Shown in pieces: positions 6,347 to 13,452 of a stretch of 18,975 nt of DNA. Numbering within the stretch: the first letter of the stretch is position 1; every line of letters begins with the position of its first letter. This DNA is from Actinomycetes bacterium (lineage in GTDB: Bacteria > Actinomycetota > CALGFH01): positions 1-18,975 of the forward strand of contig JASLIH010000465.1 of the NCBI GenBank assembly GCA_030152105.1, in the 5' to 3' direction. The position numbers and the translations under genes were made by a program. The notes below the pieces were generated by a model that saw nothing but the letters and a program-made list of their open reading frames with translations, had not been told where the DNA came from and made no database searches.

Positions 6347-7452
6347 GCGCGACCGGCGCGACCACCCTGCCCGAGCTGGAGACGCCAGCGCTGCTGATCG
6401 ACCTGGACGCGCTGGAGGCCAACCTGGCCGAGATGGCCGCCGTCGCCGCCAGGGCCGGTGTCCGGCTCCGTCCCCACACCAAGACCCACAAGTCTCCCGA
6501 GATCGCCCGCATGCAGCTCGAGGCCGGCGCCGCCGGGATCACCTGCGCCAAGCTGGGCGAGGCCGAGGTCATGGCCGACGCCGGCCTCGACGACCTGCTG
6601 ATCGCCTATCCCCTGGTGGGCGAGGGCAAGCTCCGCCGCCTGCGCGACCTGATGGAACGGGCCAGGGTCCGGGCGAGTCTTGACTCGGTCGAGGTCGCCG
6701 AGGGCCTGGGCCGCGTCGGCAGGGAGCGCGGCCGGGACGTCGAGGTGCTGGTCGAGGTCGACACCGGCCTGCACCGGCTCGGCCGGCCACCCGGCCGGCC
6801 CACCGCCGAGCTGGTCGGCCGGGTCGCCAGGGTCCCAGGGGTCGAGGTGGTCGGGCTCCTGACCCACGCTGGCCACTCCTACCGGGCGGGCGCGCCTGAG
6901 GAGCGGCGGCGGGTCGCCGAGCGCGAGGTCCTCGACCTGGTCGAGACGGCGGAGCTGTGCCGGCGCGACGGCATCGCCATTGGGGAGATCAGCGTCGGCT
7001 CGACCCCGACCGCCCGGACGGGCGCGTTCGTCGACGGCGTGACCGAGCTCCGCCCGGGCACCTACGCCCTCAACGACACCACGATGATGCGCCTTGGGAT
7101 CGCCACCGAGGACACCGCCGCGGCCAGGGTGCTGGTCACCGTCGTCGCCCGCCCGGCCGACGACCGGTTCGTGGTCGACGCCGGCAGCAAGTGCTTCACC
7201 ACCGACAACATGGGCAGCGTCCCCGACTGGCTGGTCGTGGCGGGCCGCCCGGACCTCCACATGGACTTCCTCAGCGAGGAGCACGGCGTCGGCCATCCCG
7301 CCGGCGGCGACGGCGTCCGCATCGGCGACCGGCTCCAGGTGATCCCGAGCCACGCCTGCACCTGCGTGAACATGTTCGACGTGGCCTACGGCGTCCGCGA
7401 CGGCCAGGTCGAGCGGCAGTTCCAGATCGCCGGCCGGGGCAAGGTCCGCTGA
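6343..7452 (+). CDS. D-serine dehydratase-like / alanine racemase-fold PLP enzyme
   Basis: A 369-residue fold-type III PLP enzyme of the DSD1/D-threonine aldolase family. The PLP lysine is probably Lys47 in RPHTKTHK. Further landmarks are LTHAGHSY, the GSTPT phosphate-binding turn (about residue 225) and GTYALND. The metal site is PSHACTC, with His337 and Cys339. In this family a His-x-Cys pair binds zinc in D-serine dehydratases, whereas D-threonine aldolases usually have His-x-Asp, so deamination of D-serine or a related D-amino acid is the better guess. The start is TTG 6343. The codon overlaps the ABC ATPase stop as TTGA, and the internal ribosome binding site is weak, so translation is probably coupled. 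It is the last gene of the kinase operon. Its link to sugar uptake is not obvious. Confidence 0.85.
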   Translation: MSATGATTLPELETPALLIDLDALEANLAEMAAVAARAGVRLRPHTKTHKSPEIARMQLEAGAAGITCAKLGEAEVMADAGLDDLLIAYPLVGEGKLRRLRDLMERARVRASLDSVEVAEGLGRVGRERGRDVEVLVEVDTGLHRLGRPPGRPTAELVGRVARVPGVEVVGLLTHAGHSYRAGAPEERRRVAEREVLDLVETAELCRRDGIAIGEISVGSTPTARTGAFVDGVTELRPGTYALNDTTMMRLGIATEDTAAARVLVTVVARPADDRFVVDAGSKCFTTDNMGSVPDWLVVAGRPDLHMDFLSEEHGVGHPAGGDGVRIGDRLQVIPSHACTCVNMFDVAYGVRDGQVERQFQIAGRGKVR

Positions 7453-7456
7453 CCGC

Positions 7457-7519
7457 TCAGACGAACGGCTCGTCCACATAGCGCCAGCGCCAGTCCTCGC
7501 CGGGCTCCGGTGGATGTCA
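7457..7519 (-). pseudogene. Possible 3' remnant of an unidentified gene
   Basis: On the minus strand a 19-codon stretch between two in-frame TGA codons reads HPPEPGEDWRWRYVDEPFV and then stops at 7457-7459. It has no start codon. Its composition (acidic and aromatic, ending in a tidy stop) looks more like the C-terminus of a real protein than like a shadow frame. I do not recognise the family. It may be what is left after a deletion next to the LexA box, or it may be chance. Confidence 0.22.
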
Positions 7520-7524
7520 CATTT

Positions 7525-7538
7525 CGAACGTATGTTCG
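7525..7538. promoter_or_regulatory. LexA (SOS) box upstream of ssb-recD2
   Basis: CGAACGTATGTTCG is a perfect 14-bp palindrome matching the Gram-positive/actinobacterial SOS box pattern CGAAC-N4-GTTCG. It lies 50 bp before the ssb start, where a repressor could block transcription. LexA control of this repair operon is inferred from the match and from the genes it precedes. Confidence 0.8.
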
Positions 7539-7547
7539 GTAGGCAGG

Positions 7548-7562
7548 GTAGGATCGTCCTAC
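7548..7562. repeat. Inverted repeat in the ssb leader
   Basis: GTAGGATCGTCCTAC has perfect 6-bp arms around a TCG centre and lies 10 bp after the LexA box. It includes TAGGAT (7549-7554), which could serve as a -10 element. It could be a second operator or a small stem-loop in the leader. Confidence 0.4.
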
Positions 7563-7587
7563 GCAGAACAACGGAAGGAGCTCGAAG

Positions 7588-8046
7588 GTGAGCGACAACC
7601 AGGTGACCCTCACCGGCAACCTGACCGACGACCCGGAGCTGCGCTTCACCCCCAACGGGGTGGCCGTGGCCAACTTCCGGCTCGCGGTCGACCAGCGCGT
7701 CTGGGACGCCGACGGGTGGAAGGACGGCGAGCCGTCCTACTTCCGCGTCAGCGTCTGGCGCGACCAGGCCGAGCACGTCAGCCGGAGCCTGCAAAAGGGG
7801 GCCCGGTGCGTGGTCGTCGGCCGGCTCAAGAGCCGCTCCTGGGAGACCCCGGAGGGCCAGCGGCGGTCGTCGGTCGAGGTCGACGCCGAGGAGGTGGGCA
7901 TGAGCATGCGGTTCGCGCCCGTCGGCCCGCCGCCCGCCGAAGCCGCCACGCCCAAGCCCGCGCCGGCCAAGAACGGCGGCAACGGGTCGCGCCGGGGCCG
8001 CCAGCCCGCCAAGGCGGCCGCCGGCCGCGACGAGGCACCGTTCTGA
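7588..8046 (+). CDS. ssb: Single-stranded DNA-binding protein
   Basis: A 152-residue SSB with one OB-fold (about residues 1-110), seen in NQVTLTGNLTDDPELRFTPN, VANFRLAV, YFRVSVWRDQAEHVSRSLQKG and RCVVVGRLKSRSWETPEGQ. A flexible Pro/Ala/Lys/Gly/Arg-rich linker (about 111-145) follows, ending in the acidic tip DEAPF that recruits repair and replication proteins. The start is GTG 7588, with GGAAGGAG (7573-7580) 7 bases before it. It is not flanked by rpsF, rpsR or rplI, the usual home of the housekeeping actinobacterial ssb, so it is probably a second paralogue. It sits directly behind a LexA box and 36 bp ahead of recD2, which suggests a DNA-damage role. Confidence 0.95.
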   Translation: MSDNQVTLTGNLTDDPELRFTPNGVAVANFRLAVDQRVWDADGWKDGEPSYFRVSVWRDQAEHVSRSLQKGARCVVVGRLKSRSWETPEGQRRSSVEVDAEEVGMSMRFAPVGPPPAEAATPKPAPAKNGGNGSRRGRQPAKAAAGRDEAPF

Positions 8047-8073
8047 CCTGGTTCTGACCGGGTTCTCAACTGG
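8041..8073 (+). repeat. 11-bp tandem repeat straddling the ssb stop codon
   Basis: Three copies are visible: TTCTGACCTGG (8041-8051), TTCTGACCGGG (8052-8062) and TTCTCAACTGG (8063-8073). The first contains the last Phe codon and TGA of ssb. The repeat fills nearly all of the gap to the recD2 ribosome binding site. It resembles in kind, but not in sequence, the repeat at the aminotransferase stop. Confidence 0.7.
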
Positions 8074-8082
8074 GGGAGTCCC

Positions 8083-10395
8083 TTGACCCTCACCACGCAG
8101 TCCCCTCAGCCGCCGGCCCCGACCGCTCCGATGGCGGTGCTCAACGGCGTGCTGGAGCACATCACCTACAGCAACCAGGACACCGGCTACACGGTCGCCC
8201 GGGTCGCCACCGAACGTGGTGGCGACCCGGTCACCGTGGTCGGCCCGCTGCTCGGGGCCCAGGCCGGGGAGCACCTCCACCTGGAGGGCCGCTGGCGCAA
8301 CCACCCGATGTACGGGCGCCAGTTCGAGGTGCGCAGCTACCGGGCCGTGCTCCCGGCCACCGTCCAGGGCATCCGCCGCTACCTGGGCTCCGGGCTGATC
8401 AGGGGCATCGGCCCCAAGATGGCCGAGCGCATCGTGGACCAGTTCGGCGTCGACACCCTGCGGGTGCTCGAGGAGGACCCCGGGCGGCTGCGCAGCGTGC
8501 CCGGTCTCGGCCCCATGCGGACGGCCATGATCGAGCAGGCCTGGGAGGAGCAGAAGGCCATCAAGGACGTCATGGTCTTCCTCCAGGGCGTCGGGGTCTC
8601 GACCTCGCTGGCCGTGCGGATCTTCAAGGCCTACCGCGAGGAGGCCATCAAGGTCGTCACCCACGCGCCGTACCGCCTGGCCACCGACGTGTGGGGCATC
8701 GGCTTCAAGACCGCCGACAAGATCGCCCAGGGCGTCGGGATCGCCTACGACAGCGGCGAGCGGGTCAAGGCCGGCCTCCAGTTCACCCTGTCCCAGGCCA
8801 GCGAGCTCGGCCACTGCTACCTGCCCGAGCCGGAGCTGGTGGCGAGGGCCTCGGAGATCCTCGGCGTCCGGCCCGAGCTGGCCCAGTCCTGCCTGGACGA
8901 GCTGGTGCGCCAGCAGGGTGTGATCCGCGACCCGGTGCCGATCCCCGGCTTCGACGACGGCGTGGCCGGCATCTACCTGCTCCCGTTCCACCGGGCCGAG
9001 GTGTCGCTGGCCGCCGGGCTGCTGCGCCTGCGCTCGGTGCCCGAGCAGGCCGACCGATTGCCCCTGTTCCGCACGGTCGACTGGGCGGCCGCCTTCGCCT
9101 GGCTGGAGGGGGTCACCGGCAGCCGGCTCGCCGCCGAGCAGGAGACGGCGGTCCGGCTCGCCCTGACCGAGCGGGTGGCCGTGCTCACCGGCGGCCCGGG
9201 CTGTGGCAAGAGCTTCACCGTCCGGGCCGTGGTCGCCCTCGCCCAGGCCAAGAAGGCCCGGGTGCTCCTCGCCGCCCCCACCGGCCGCGCCGCCAAGCGC
9301 CTGTCGGAGCTGGCCGGGATGGACGCCCAGACCCTGCACCGGCTGCTCGAGCTGCGCCCGGGCGGCGACGCCGCCTTCAACCAGGACCGGCCGCTGGAGG
9401 CCGACCTGGTGGTGGTCGACGAGGCCTCCATGCTGGACCTGCTCCTGGCCAACAAGCTCGTCAAGGCGATCCCTCCCGGCGCCCACCTGCTGCTGGTCGG
9501 CGACGTGGACCAGCTGCCCAGCGTCGGCCCTGGCGAGGTCCTGCGCGACCTGCTCCAGGCCGGCGGCCGGGGCGCCCCGGTGCTCCCCCGGGTCCGCCTG
9601 ACCCAGGTGTTCCGCCAGGCCCAGCACAGCGGCGTTGTCACCAACGCCCACCGCATCAACGCCGGCCACCCGCCGCTGACCAGCGGCCTTGGCGACTTCT
9701 TCCTGTTCGCTGAGGACGACCCCGAGCGGGTGGCCGAGCTGACCGTCGACATCGTGGTCAACCGCCTGCCGCGCCGCTTCGGCCTCGACCCGCGGCGCGA
9801 CGTGCAGGTGCTCTGCCCCATGCACCGCGGCCCGGCCGGCTCGGCCGCCCTGAACGAGCGCCTCCAGGAGGTGCTCACCCCGGCCGTCCCCAGGCAGCCC
9901 GAGCGCCGCTTCGCCGGCCGCACCTACCGGCCCGGCGACAAGGTGATGCAGGTCCGTAACGACTACGAGAAGGGCGTGTTCAACGGGTCGGTCGGCACCA
10001 TCACGACCATCTCACCGGAGACCTCCGAGCTGTTCGTGCTGATGGACGAGGACCAGGAGGTCCGCTACGGGTTCGACGACCTCGATGAGCTCACCCACGC
10101 CTACGCCCTGACCGTGCACCGCGCCCAGGGCAGCGAGTACCCGTGCGTGGTCGTGCCCCTGACCCAGACCGCCTGGCTGATGCTGCAGCGCAACCTGCTC
10201 TACACGGCCGTCAGCCGGGCCCGGCAGCTGGTGGTGCTGGTGGGCTCGCGGCGCGCCCTGGCCAAGGCCATCCGGACCGCCAGCGCCGGCCACCGCTACA
10301 CCGCCCTGGACGGCCGCCTCCAGCGCGGCGGTACCCGCCTGGACGCGGCCGCCCAGCGACACGCCCGCGAACAGCTGCCCCTTGGGCCGGGCTAG
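8083..10395 (+). CDS. recD2: RecD2-type 5'-3' DNA helicase (RecD-like ATPase without RecBC)
   Basis: A 770-residue SF1B helicase. The N-terminal region contains NGVLEHITYSNQDTGYTVAR and helix-hairpin-helix repeats around LIRGIGPKMAERIV and VPGLGPMRTAM (about residues 106-155). Walker A is LTGGPGCGKSFT (Lys376). Helicase motifs follow: VVVDEASMLD (motif II), LLLVGDVDQLPSVGPG (III), RLTQVFRQA (IV), an SH3-like YRPGDKVMQVRNDYEKGVFNG, then LTVHRAQGSEYPCVVVPL (V) and LLYTAVSRARQLVVLVG (VI). The TTG 8083 start has GGGGGAG 4 bases before it. An in-frame ATG at 8131 lacks a ribosome binding site. It follows ssb by 36 bp, probably in one SOS-controlled operon. Its TAG shares CTAG with the stop of the convergent phosphodiesterase gene. 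Confidence 0.95.
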   Translation: MTLTTQSPQPPAPTAPMAVLNGVLEHITYSNQDTGYTVARVATERGGDPVTVVGPLLGAQAGEHLHLEGRWRNHPMYGRQFEVRSYRAVLPATVQGIRRYLGSGLIRGIGPKMAERIVDQFGVDTLRVLEEDPGRLRSVPGLGPMRTAMIEQAWEEQKAIKDVMVFLQGVGVSTSLAVRIFKAYREEAIKVVTHAPYRLATDVWGIGFKTADKIAQGVGIAYDSGERVKAGLQFTLSQASELGHCYLPEPELVARASEILGVRPELAQSCLDELVRQQGVIRDPVPIPGFDDGVAGIYLLPFHRAEVSLAAGLLRLRSVPEQADRLPLFRTVDWAAAFAWLEGVTGSRLAAEQETAVRLALTERVAVLTGGPGCGKSFTVRAVVALAQAKKARVLLAAPTGRAAKRLSELAGMDAQTLHRLLELRPGGDAAFNQDRPLEADLVVVDEASMLDLLLANKLVKAIPPGAHLLLVGDVDQLPSVGPGEVLRDLLQAGGRGAPVLPRVRLTQVFRQAQHSGVVTNAHRINAGHPPLTSGLGDFFLFAEDDPERVAELTVDIVVNRLPRRFGLDPRRDVQVLCPMHRGPAGSAALNERLQEVLTPAVPRQPERRFAGRTYRPGDKVMQVRNDYEKGVFNGSVGTITTISPETSELFVLMDEDQEVRYGFDDLDELTHAYALTVHRAQGSEYPCVVVPLTQTAWLMLQRNLLYTAVSRARQLVVLVGSRRALAKAIRTASAGHRYTALDGRLQRGGTRLDAAAQRHAREQLPLGPG

Positions 10396-11525
10396 CTCCT
10401 TGCGAACACCTGGTGGCGGACGGCGACCGCGACGTCGGAGTTGTCGCTGAACACCCCGTCGAGCCCGAGCTTGTAGTACAGCCGCAGCTCGGCCGGGAAG
10501 TCGCCGGTCGCCTGGAGGTAGACCGGGCTGGCCGGGTTGCCCTGGCGGAAGTCCTCGGGCAGGAACGTGTTCTCGCGGCGGAACGTCCACGAGTGGACCA
10601 GCAGCTCGGCCCGGTGGGCGTCACGGATCAGGGTGGTCGGCGACAGCAGCCGGTTCTGGGCGTCGCGGGGCACGATCAGGTCCTTGTTGACCCCGACCCC
10701 GTCGGCGTAGGTGGCGATCTCGGCCAGGCCCGCCGGGGTGACCAGGTCGGCGTAGGTGCGCGGGTCGCCGGAGACGACGAAGTCGTAGGGCTTGCCGGTC
10801 GCGTCGATGAGCTGGACGAGCGGGACGTTCGTCATCCGGTTGAGCTGCTGCAGGTTCCCGACCTCGAACGACTGGATGAACACGGGGGCGTTCCGGCCCC
10901 GGTAGCCGTTGGCCCGCAAGGCCTGGACCAGCGGCTCCTCGAGGGGCAGGCCGATCGAGCGGAAGTAGGTGGGGTGCTTGGTCTCCGGGTAGATGCCGAC
11001 GTGCCGCCGCTTGGCCAGGTCGATGACCTGCTGGAAGGTCGGGACCTGGTAGAGGCCGTCAAAGGCGGTGTTGGCCGGGCGGACGGCCGGGAGGCGCTCT
11101 TTGGCCCGGAGCGTCATCAGCTCGGCCAGGGTGAAGTCCTCGGTGAACCAGCCACTGACCGACACCCCGTCGATCACCTTGGTGGCCTCGCGGTCGGCGA
11201 ACTCGGGATGGTCGGCGACGTTGGTGGTGTCCTTGATGTTGTTCTCGTGCCTGGCCACCAGGACGTGGTCCTTGGTCGAGACCAGGTCGGGCTCGATGTA
11301 GTCGGCCCCCATCTCGATCGCCAGCTGGTAGGAGGCCAGGGTGTGCTCGGGGCGGTAGCCGCTGGCGCCACGGTGGCCGATGACGATCGGGAGCTTGGCA
11401 TGCTTGTCGCGCCCCGCGACCGACGCGCTGCCGGATGAGGCACCGGCGCCGCCGGGCACGAGGAGCAGGGCGAGCAGGGCTGTCGCCATCAGCGCCAGCG
11501 TAAGGCGTTGCTGCAACTTGGTCAT
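10392..11525 (-). CDS. Secreted glycerophosphodiester phosphodiesterase
   Basis: A 377-residue exported enzyme that hydrolyses glycerophosphodiesters to glycerol-3-phosphate and an alcohol. A signal peptide covers about residues 1-31 (LALMATALLALLLVPGGAGA). The GDPD TIM-barrel begins at about 46 with IGHRGASGYRPEHTL. Likely catalytic and metal residues are His51, Glu78 and Asp80 (in ADYIEPD), and His93 (in VARHE). Further family segments are GIYPETKHP, FIQSFE and the C-terminal LGLDGVFSDNSD. The start is ATG 11525 behind GGGGAGGT. It lies 34 bp downstream of the phospholipase gene in the same direction, so the pair is likely an operon acting outside the cell on lipid head groups. Its stop overlaps the recD2 stop. 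Confidence 0.94.
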   Translation of the reverse strand: MTKLQQRLTLALMATALLALLLVPGGAGASSGSASVAGRDKHAKLPIVIGHRGASGYRPEHTLASYQLAIEMGADYIEPDLVSTKDHVLVARHENNIKDTTNVADHPEFADREATKVIDGVSVSGWFTEDFTLAELMTLRAKERLPAVRPANTAFDGLYQVPTFQQVIDLAKRRHVGIYPETKHPTYFRSIGLPLEEPLVQALRANGYRGRNAPVFIQSFEVGNLQQLNRMTNVPLVQLIDATGKPYDFVVSGDPRTYADLVTPAGLAEIATYADGVGVNKDLIVPRDAQNRLLSPTTLIRDAHRAELLVHSWTFRRENTFLPEDFRQGNPASPVYLQATGDFPAELRLYYKLGLDGVFSDNSDVAVAVRHQVFARS

Positions 11526-11559
11526 GAGCAGGTGACCTCCCCGATGGTCGACAAGCGGC

Positions 11560-13260
11560 CTACTTGGCGTTGAACACCCTCGACAGATCGTGGACAGCCG
11601 CGTCGCGGGAGCTGAGCGGGGCCAGGTCGAAGCGGCGCTCGATGGTGGCCGCGATCGAGGTGGTGTCGTACTGGGTGTGGTCGACCACGAAGCTGCCGCG
11701 CAGGAACGGCGAGATCACCAGCGCCGGGATCCGGGTCGACGGCCCGAAGACGTCGTGGGGGCCGCGCTTGCCGCCCTGGCCGGGCGGGGTGACGTGGTCC
11801 CACTGGCCGCCGAACTCGTCGTAGGTGACCACCACCATGGTGTCCTTGGCGCAGCGGCTGTCCTGGATCGCCTGCACCAGCTCGACCAGGTGGGTGCTGC
11901 CAGCGGTTGCGCTGGCGTAGCCGGGGTGCTCGTTCTCGGCCCCGACCGGCTTGATAAAGCTGACCGGCTTGAGATTGCAGGCCTTGTTCGAGGACTCGGC
12001 AAGATTCATGAACTCGTCCTCATCGCGCAGGTGGGCGGCGCGCGCGGCGGTCCCCGGGGCCAGCGAGGCGTAGTAGTTGAACGCCTGGTGGTGGAACTGG
12101 AACAGCTTGTCCGGGCAGTTGGGGAACACCGCCCCGGTGATCGTGTTGGGGTCCGAGCAGGCCGGGCCGGTGCCGTTGCTCCAGCCGGGCGCGTTGACGT
12201 CACCGTTGGCGTTCGACCAGCCACCCGAGTACCAGGCCCAGTCGACCCCGGCGCCGCTCAGGCGGTCGCCGATGGTGGGAGCGGTCTGGGGCGGGAGCCG
12301 CCGCGTCACCGGCGTCCCGGGGGCATACGGCTGGTAGGGAGGCTGGATGGTGTTGACCGCGTAGTCGCCGCACAGCACCCCCGGCGGGGTGGGCCCACGG
12401 CCCGGCCCCGGGCTGCAGGAGGCGGTCAAGGCAGCGTCTCGCACGGTGCTACCCGCCGGTGAGACATACAGCGGGTAGTTGTTCGGCATCCCGTTGACGT
12501 CCACCACCGAGTGCAGGTCCTCGCCCGTGCCGTCGTTGAGCGCGTTCGGCCAGACCGGGTTGCGGGCCGCGATCAGCCACTGGTGGTTGAGGAACGAGCC
12601 GCCGAAGGCCGACTGGAAGAAATTGTCGGCGATCGCATAGTGCGGATGGCCGCCCTGGTGCAGGTAGTCATAGATCGGCAGCGCCTGGGTGTCGTAGACC
12701 CCCATGGCCAGCCCGACCGCGTCGCTGCCGGTCACGTACCGGTTCTGGCGGCCGTCGTTGAGCTGGTACTGCTCCTGGTAGAAGCGGTGGACCAGGTCGC
12801 GGGTGCAGCCACCGGGCAGGCCGGTGCCGTTGAGGACGCCGTTGGGGGCGAACACCCCGGGCGCGGGGCAGGTGGTGGCCGTCGGCGGGATGTAGTCGTC
12901 GATGGTGAACGGCCGGTTGCGGAAGTGGCTGGAGAACGACGTCGCGGTGGTGGTGTCGGTGCACCTGGCCGACAGCGGCGGCGAGGTCAGGTTGACGTCG
13001 TTCTGGAGCAGGCAGTCATAGGGGGCGCCGGCCTGGTTGACCTGGGTGGTGCGGGCCCGCGGGGCATCGCGGACTCCGTTGACGCCTTCCCACATGCCGT
13101 ACAGGTTGTCGAAGCTGTGGTTCTCCTGGTAGATGACCACGATGTGGTTGACCCGGGACAGCTGGTCACCACCGGCGCCCGAAGCGCCGGCGCCACCGGC
13201 TGGGATCACCGCCACGGCCACCAGGATGAGCAGGGACAAGACCAGCAGGCGACGCAACAT
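11560..13260 (-). CDS. Secreted phosphoesterase of the phospholipase C / acid phosphatase family
   Basis: A 566-residue exported protein of the bacterial phospholipase C/AcpA phosphoesterase family. A hydrophobic signal segment (LLVLSLLILVAVAVIPAGGAGA) follows MLRR, without a twin-arginine motif. The family's entry motif NHIVVIYQENHSFDNLYG is at about residues 38-55. Others are YDYLHQGGHPHYAIADNFFQ, GSFLNHQWLI, then VVVTYDEFGGQWDHVTPPG (about 476-494), GPSTRIPALVISPF and YDTTSIAATIERRF near the C-terminus. It lacks the extra C-terminal repeats seen in longer phospholipases C. ATG 13260 has AGGGAGGT upstream. With the downstream phosphodiesterase it may release phosphate or glycerophosphate from lipids. 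Phospholipase C and general phosphatase activity cannot be separated by eye. Confidence 0.9.
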   Translation of the reverse strand: MLRRLLVLSLLILVAVAVIPAGGAGASGAGGDQLSRVNHIVVIYQENHSFDNLYGMWEGVNGVRDAPRARTTQVNQAGAPYDCLLQNDVNLTSPPLSARCTDTTTATSFSSHFRNRPFTIDDYIPPTATTCPAPGVFAPNGVLNGTGLPGGCTRDLVHRFYQEQYQLNDGRQNRYVTGSDAVGLAMGVYDTQALPIYDYLHQGGHPHYAIADNFFQSAFGGSFLNHQWLIAARNPVWPNALNDGTGEDLHSVVDVNGMPNNYPLYVSPAGSTVRDAALTASCSPGPGRGPTPPGVLCGDYAVNTIQPPYQPYAPGTPVTRRLPPQTAPTIGDRLSGAGVDWAWYSGGWSNANGDVNAPGWSNGTGPACSDPNTITGAVFPNCPDKLFQFHHQAFNYYASLAPGTAARAAHLRDEDEFMNLAESSNKACNLKPVSFIKPVGAENEHPGYASATAGSTHLVELVQAIQDSRCAKDTMVVVTYDEFGGQWDHVTPPGQGGKRGPHDVFGPSTRIPALVISPFLRGSFVVDHTQYDTTSIAATIERRFDLAPLSSRDAAVHDLSRVFNAK

Positions 13261-13403
13261 AACGGACCTCCCTGCCCGAACGTTGCATTTCGGTTCCTAA
13301 AGGCAGGATGGCCCCAGCCCCCGGACGAGTCAACACCAAGCGCTCGGCGACGTCGGCCAGCCCGGTCACCGAGCGTCCCGACCTCGCGCACCGCTAGCCT
13401 CGA

Positions 13404-13427
13404 CCCAACCGCGGCCACCGGGTTGGG
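13404..13427 (+). other. Stem-loop in the leader of the HAD-GH65 gene
   Basis: CCCAACC (13404-13410) and GGTTGGG (13421-13427) are perfect 7-bp arms around a 10-base loop, ending 25 bp before the HAD-GH65 ATG and just upstream of its purine-rich GAGGGGAG. It could influence translation or be an operator. A possible TAGCCT -10-like hexamer sits just before it at 13395-13400. The rest of the 192-bp gap shows only a weak CCGAA-N8-TTCGG inverted repeat at 13276-13293, near the phospholipase start. Confidence 0.35.
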
Positions 13428-13452
13428 GCCGTTGAGGGGAGTGGTGAGGGCC

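Noticed and set aside
7470..7478. TCGTCCACA as a further DnaA box
   Set aside because: It is a single imperfect match, far from the cluster at 2690-2735.
5965..9825. A 1286-codon open frame on the minus strand across the ABC ATPase, dehydratase, ssb and recD2 genes
   Set aside because: It is antisense to four well-supported genes and its translation is a low-information mix rich in His, Gln, Gly, Asp, Leu and Val with no domain I recognise. Long shadow frames are expected in DNA this GC-rich.
13290..13300. TTAGGAA half-site (minus strand) upstream of the phospholipase gene as a third ROK operator
   Set aside because: Only one arm matches. The second arm TTCCT is missing at the right spacing.
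12511..13452. A 314-codon 5' extension of the HAD-GH65 frame
   Set aside because: The extension is antisense to the phospholipase gene and low in information. The HAD domain starts right after ATG 13453.
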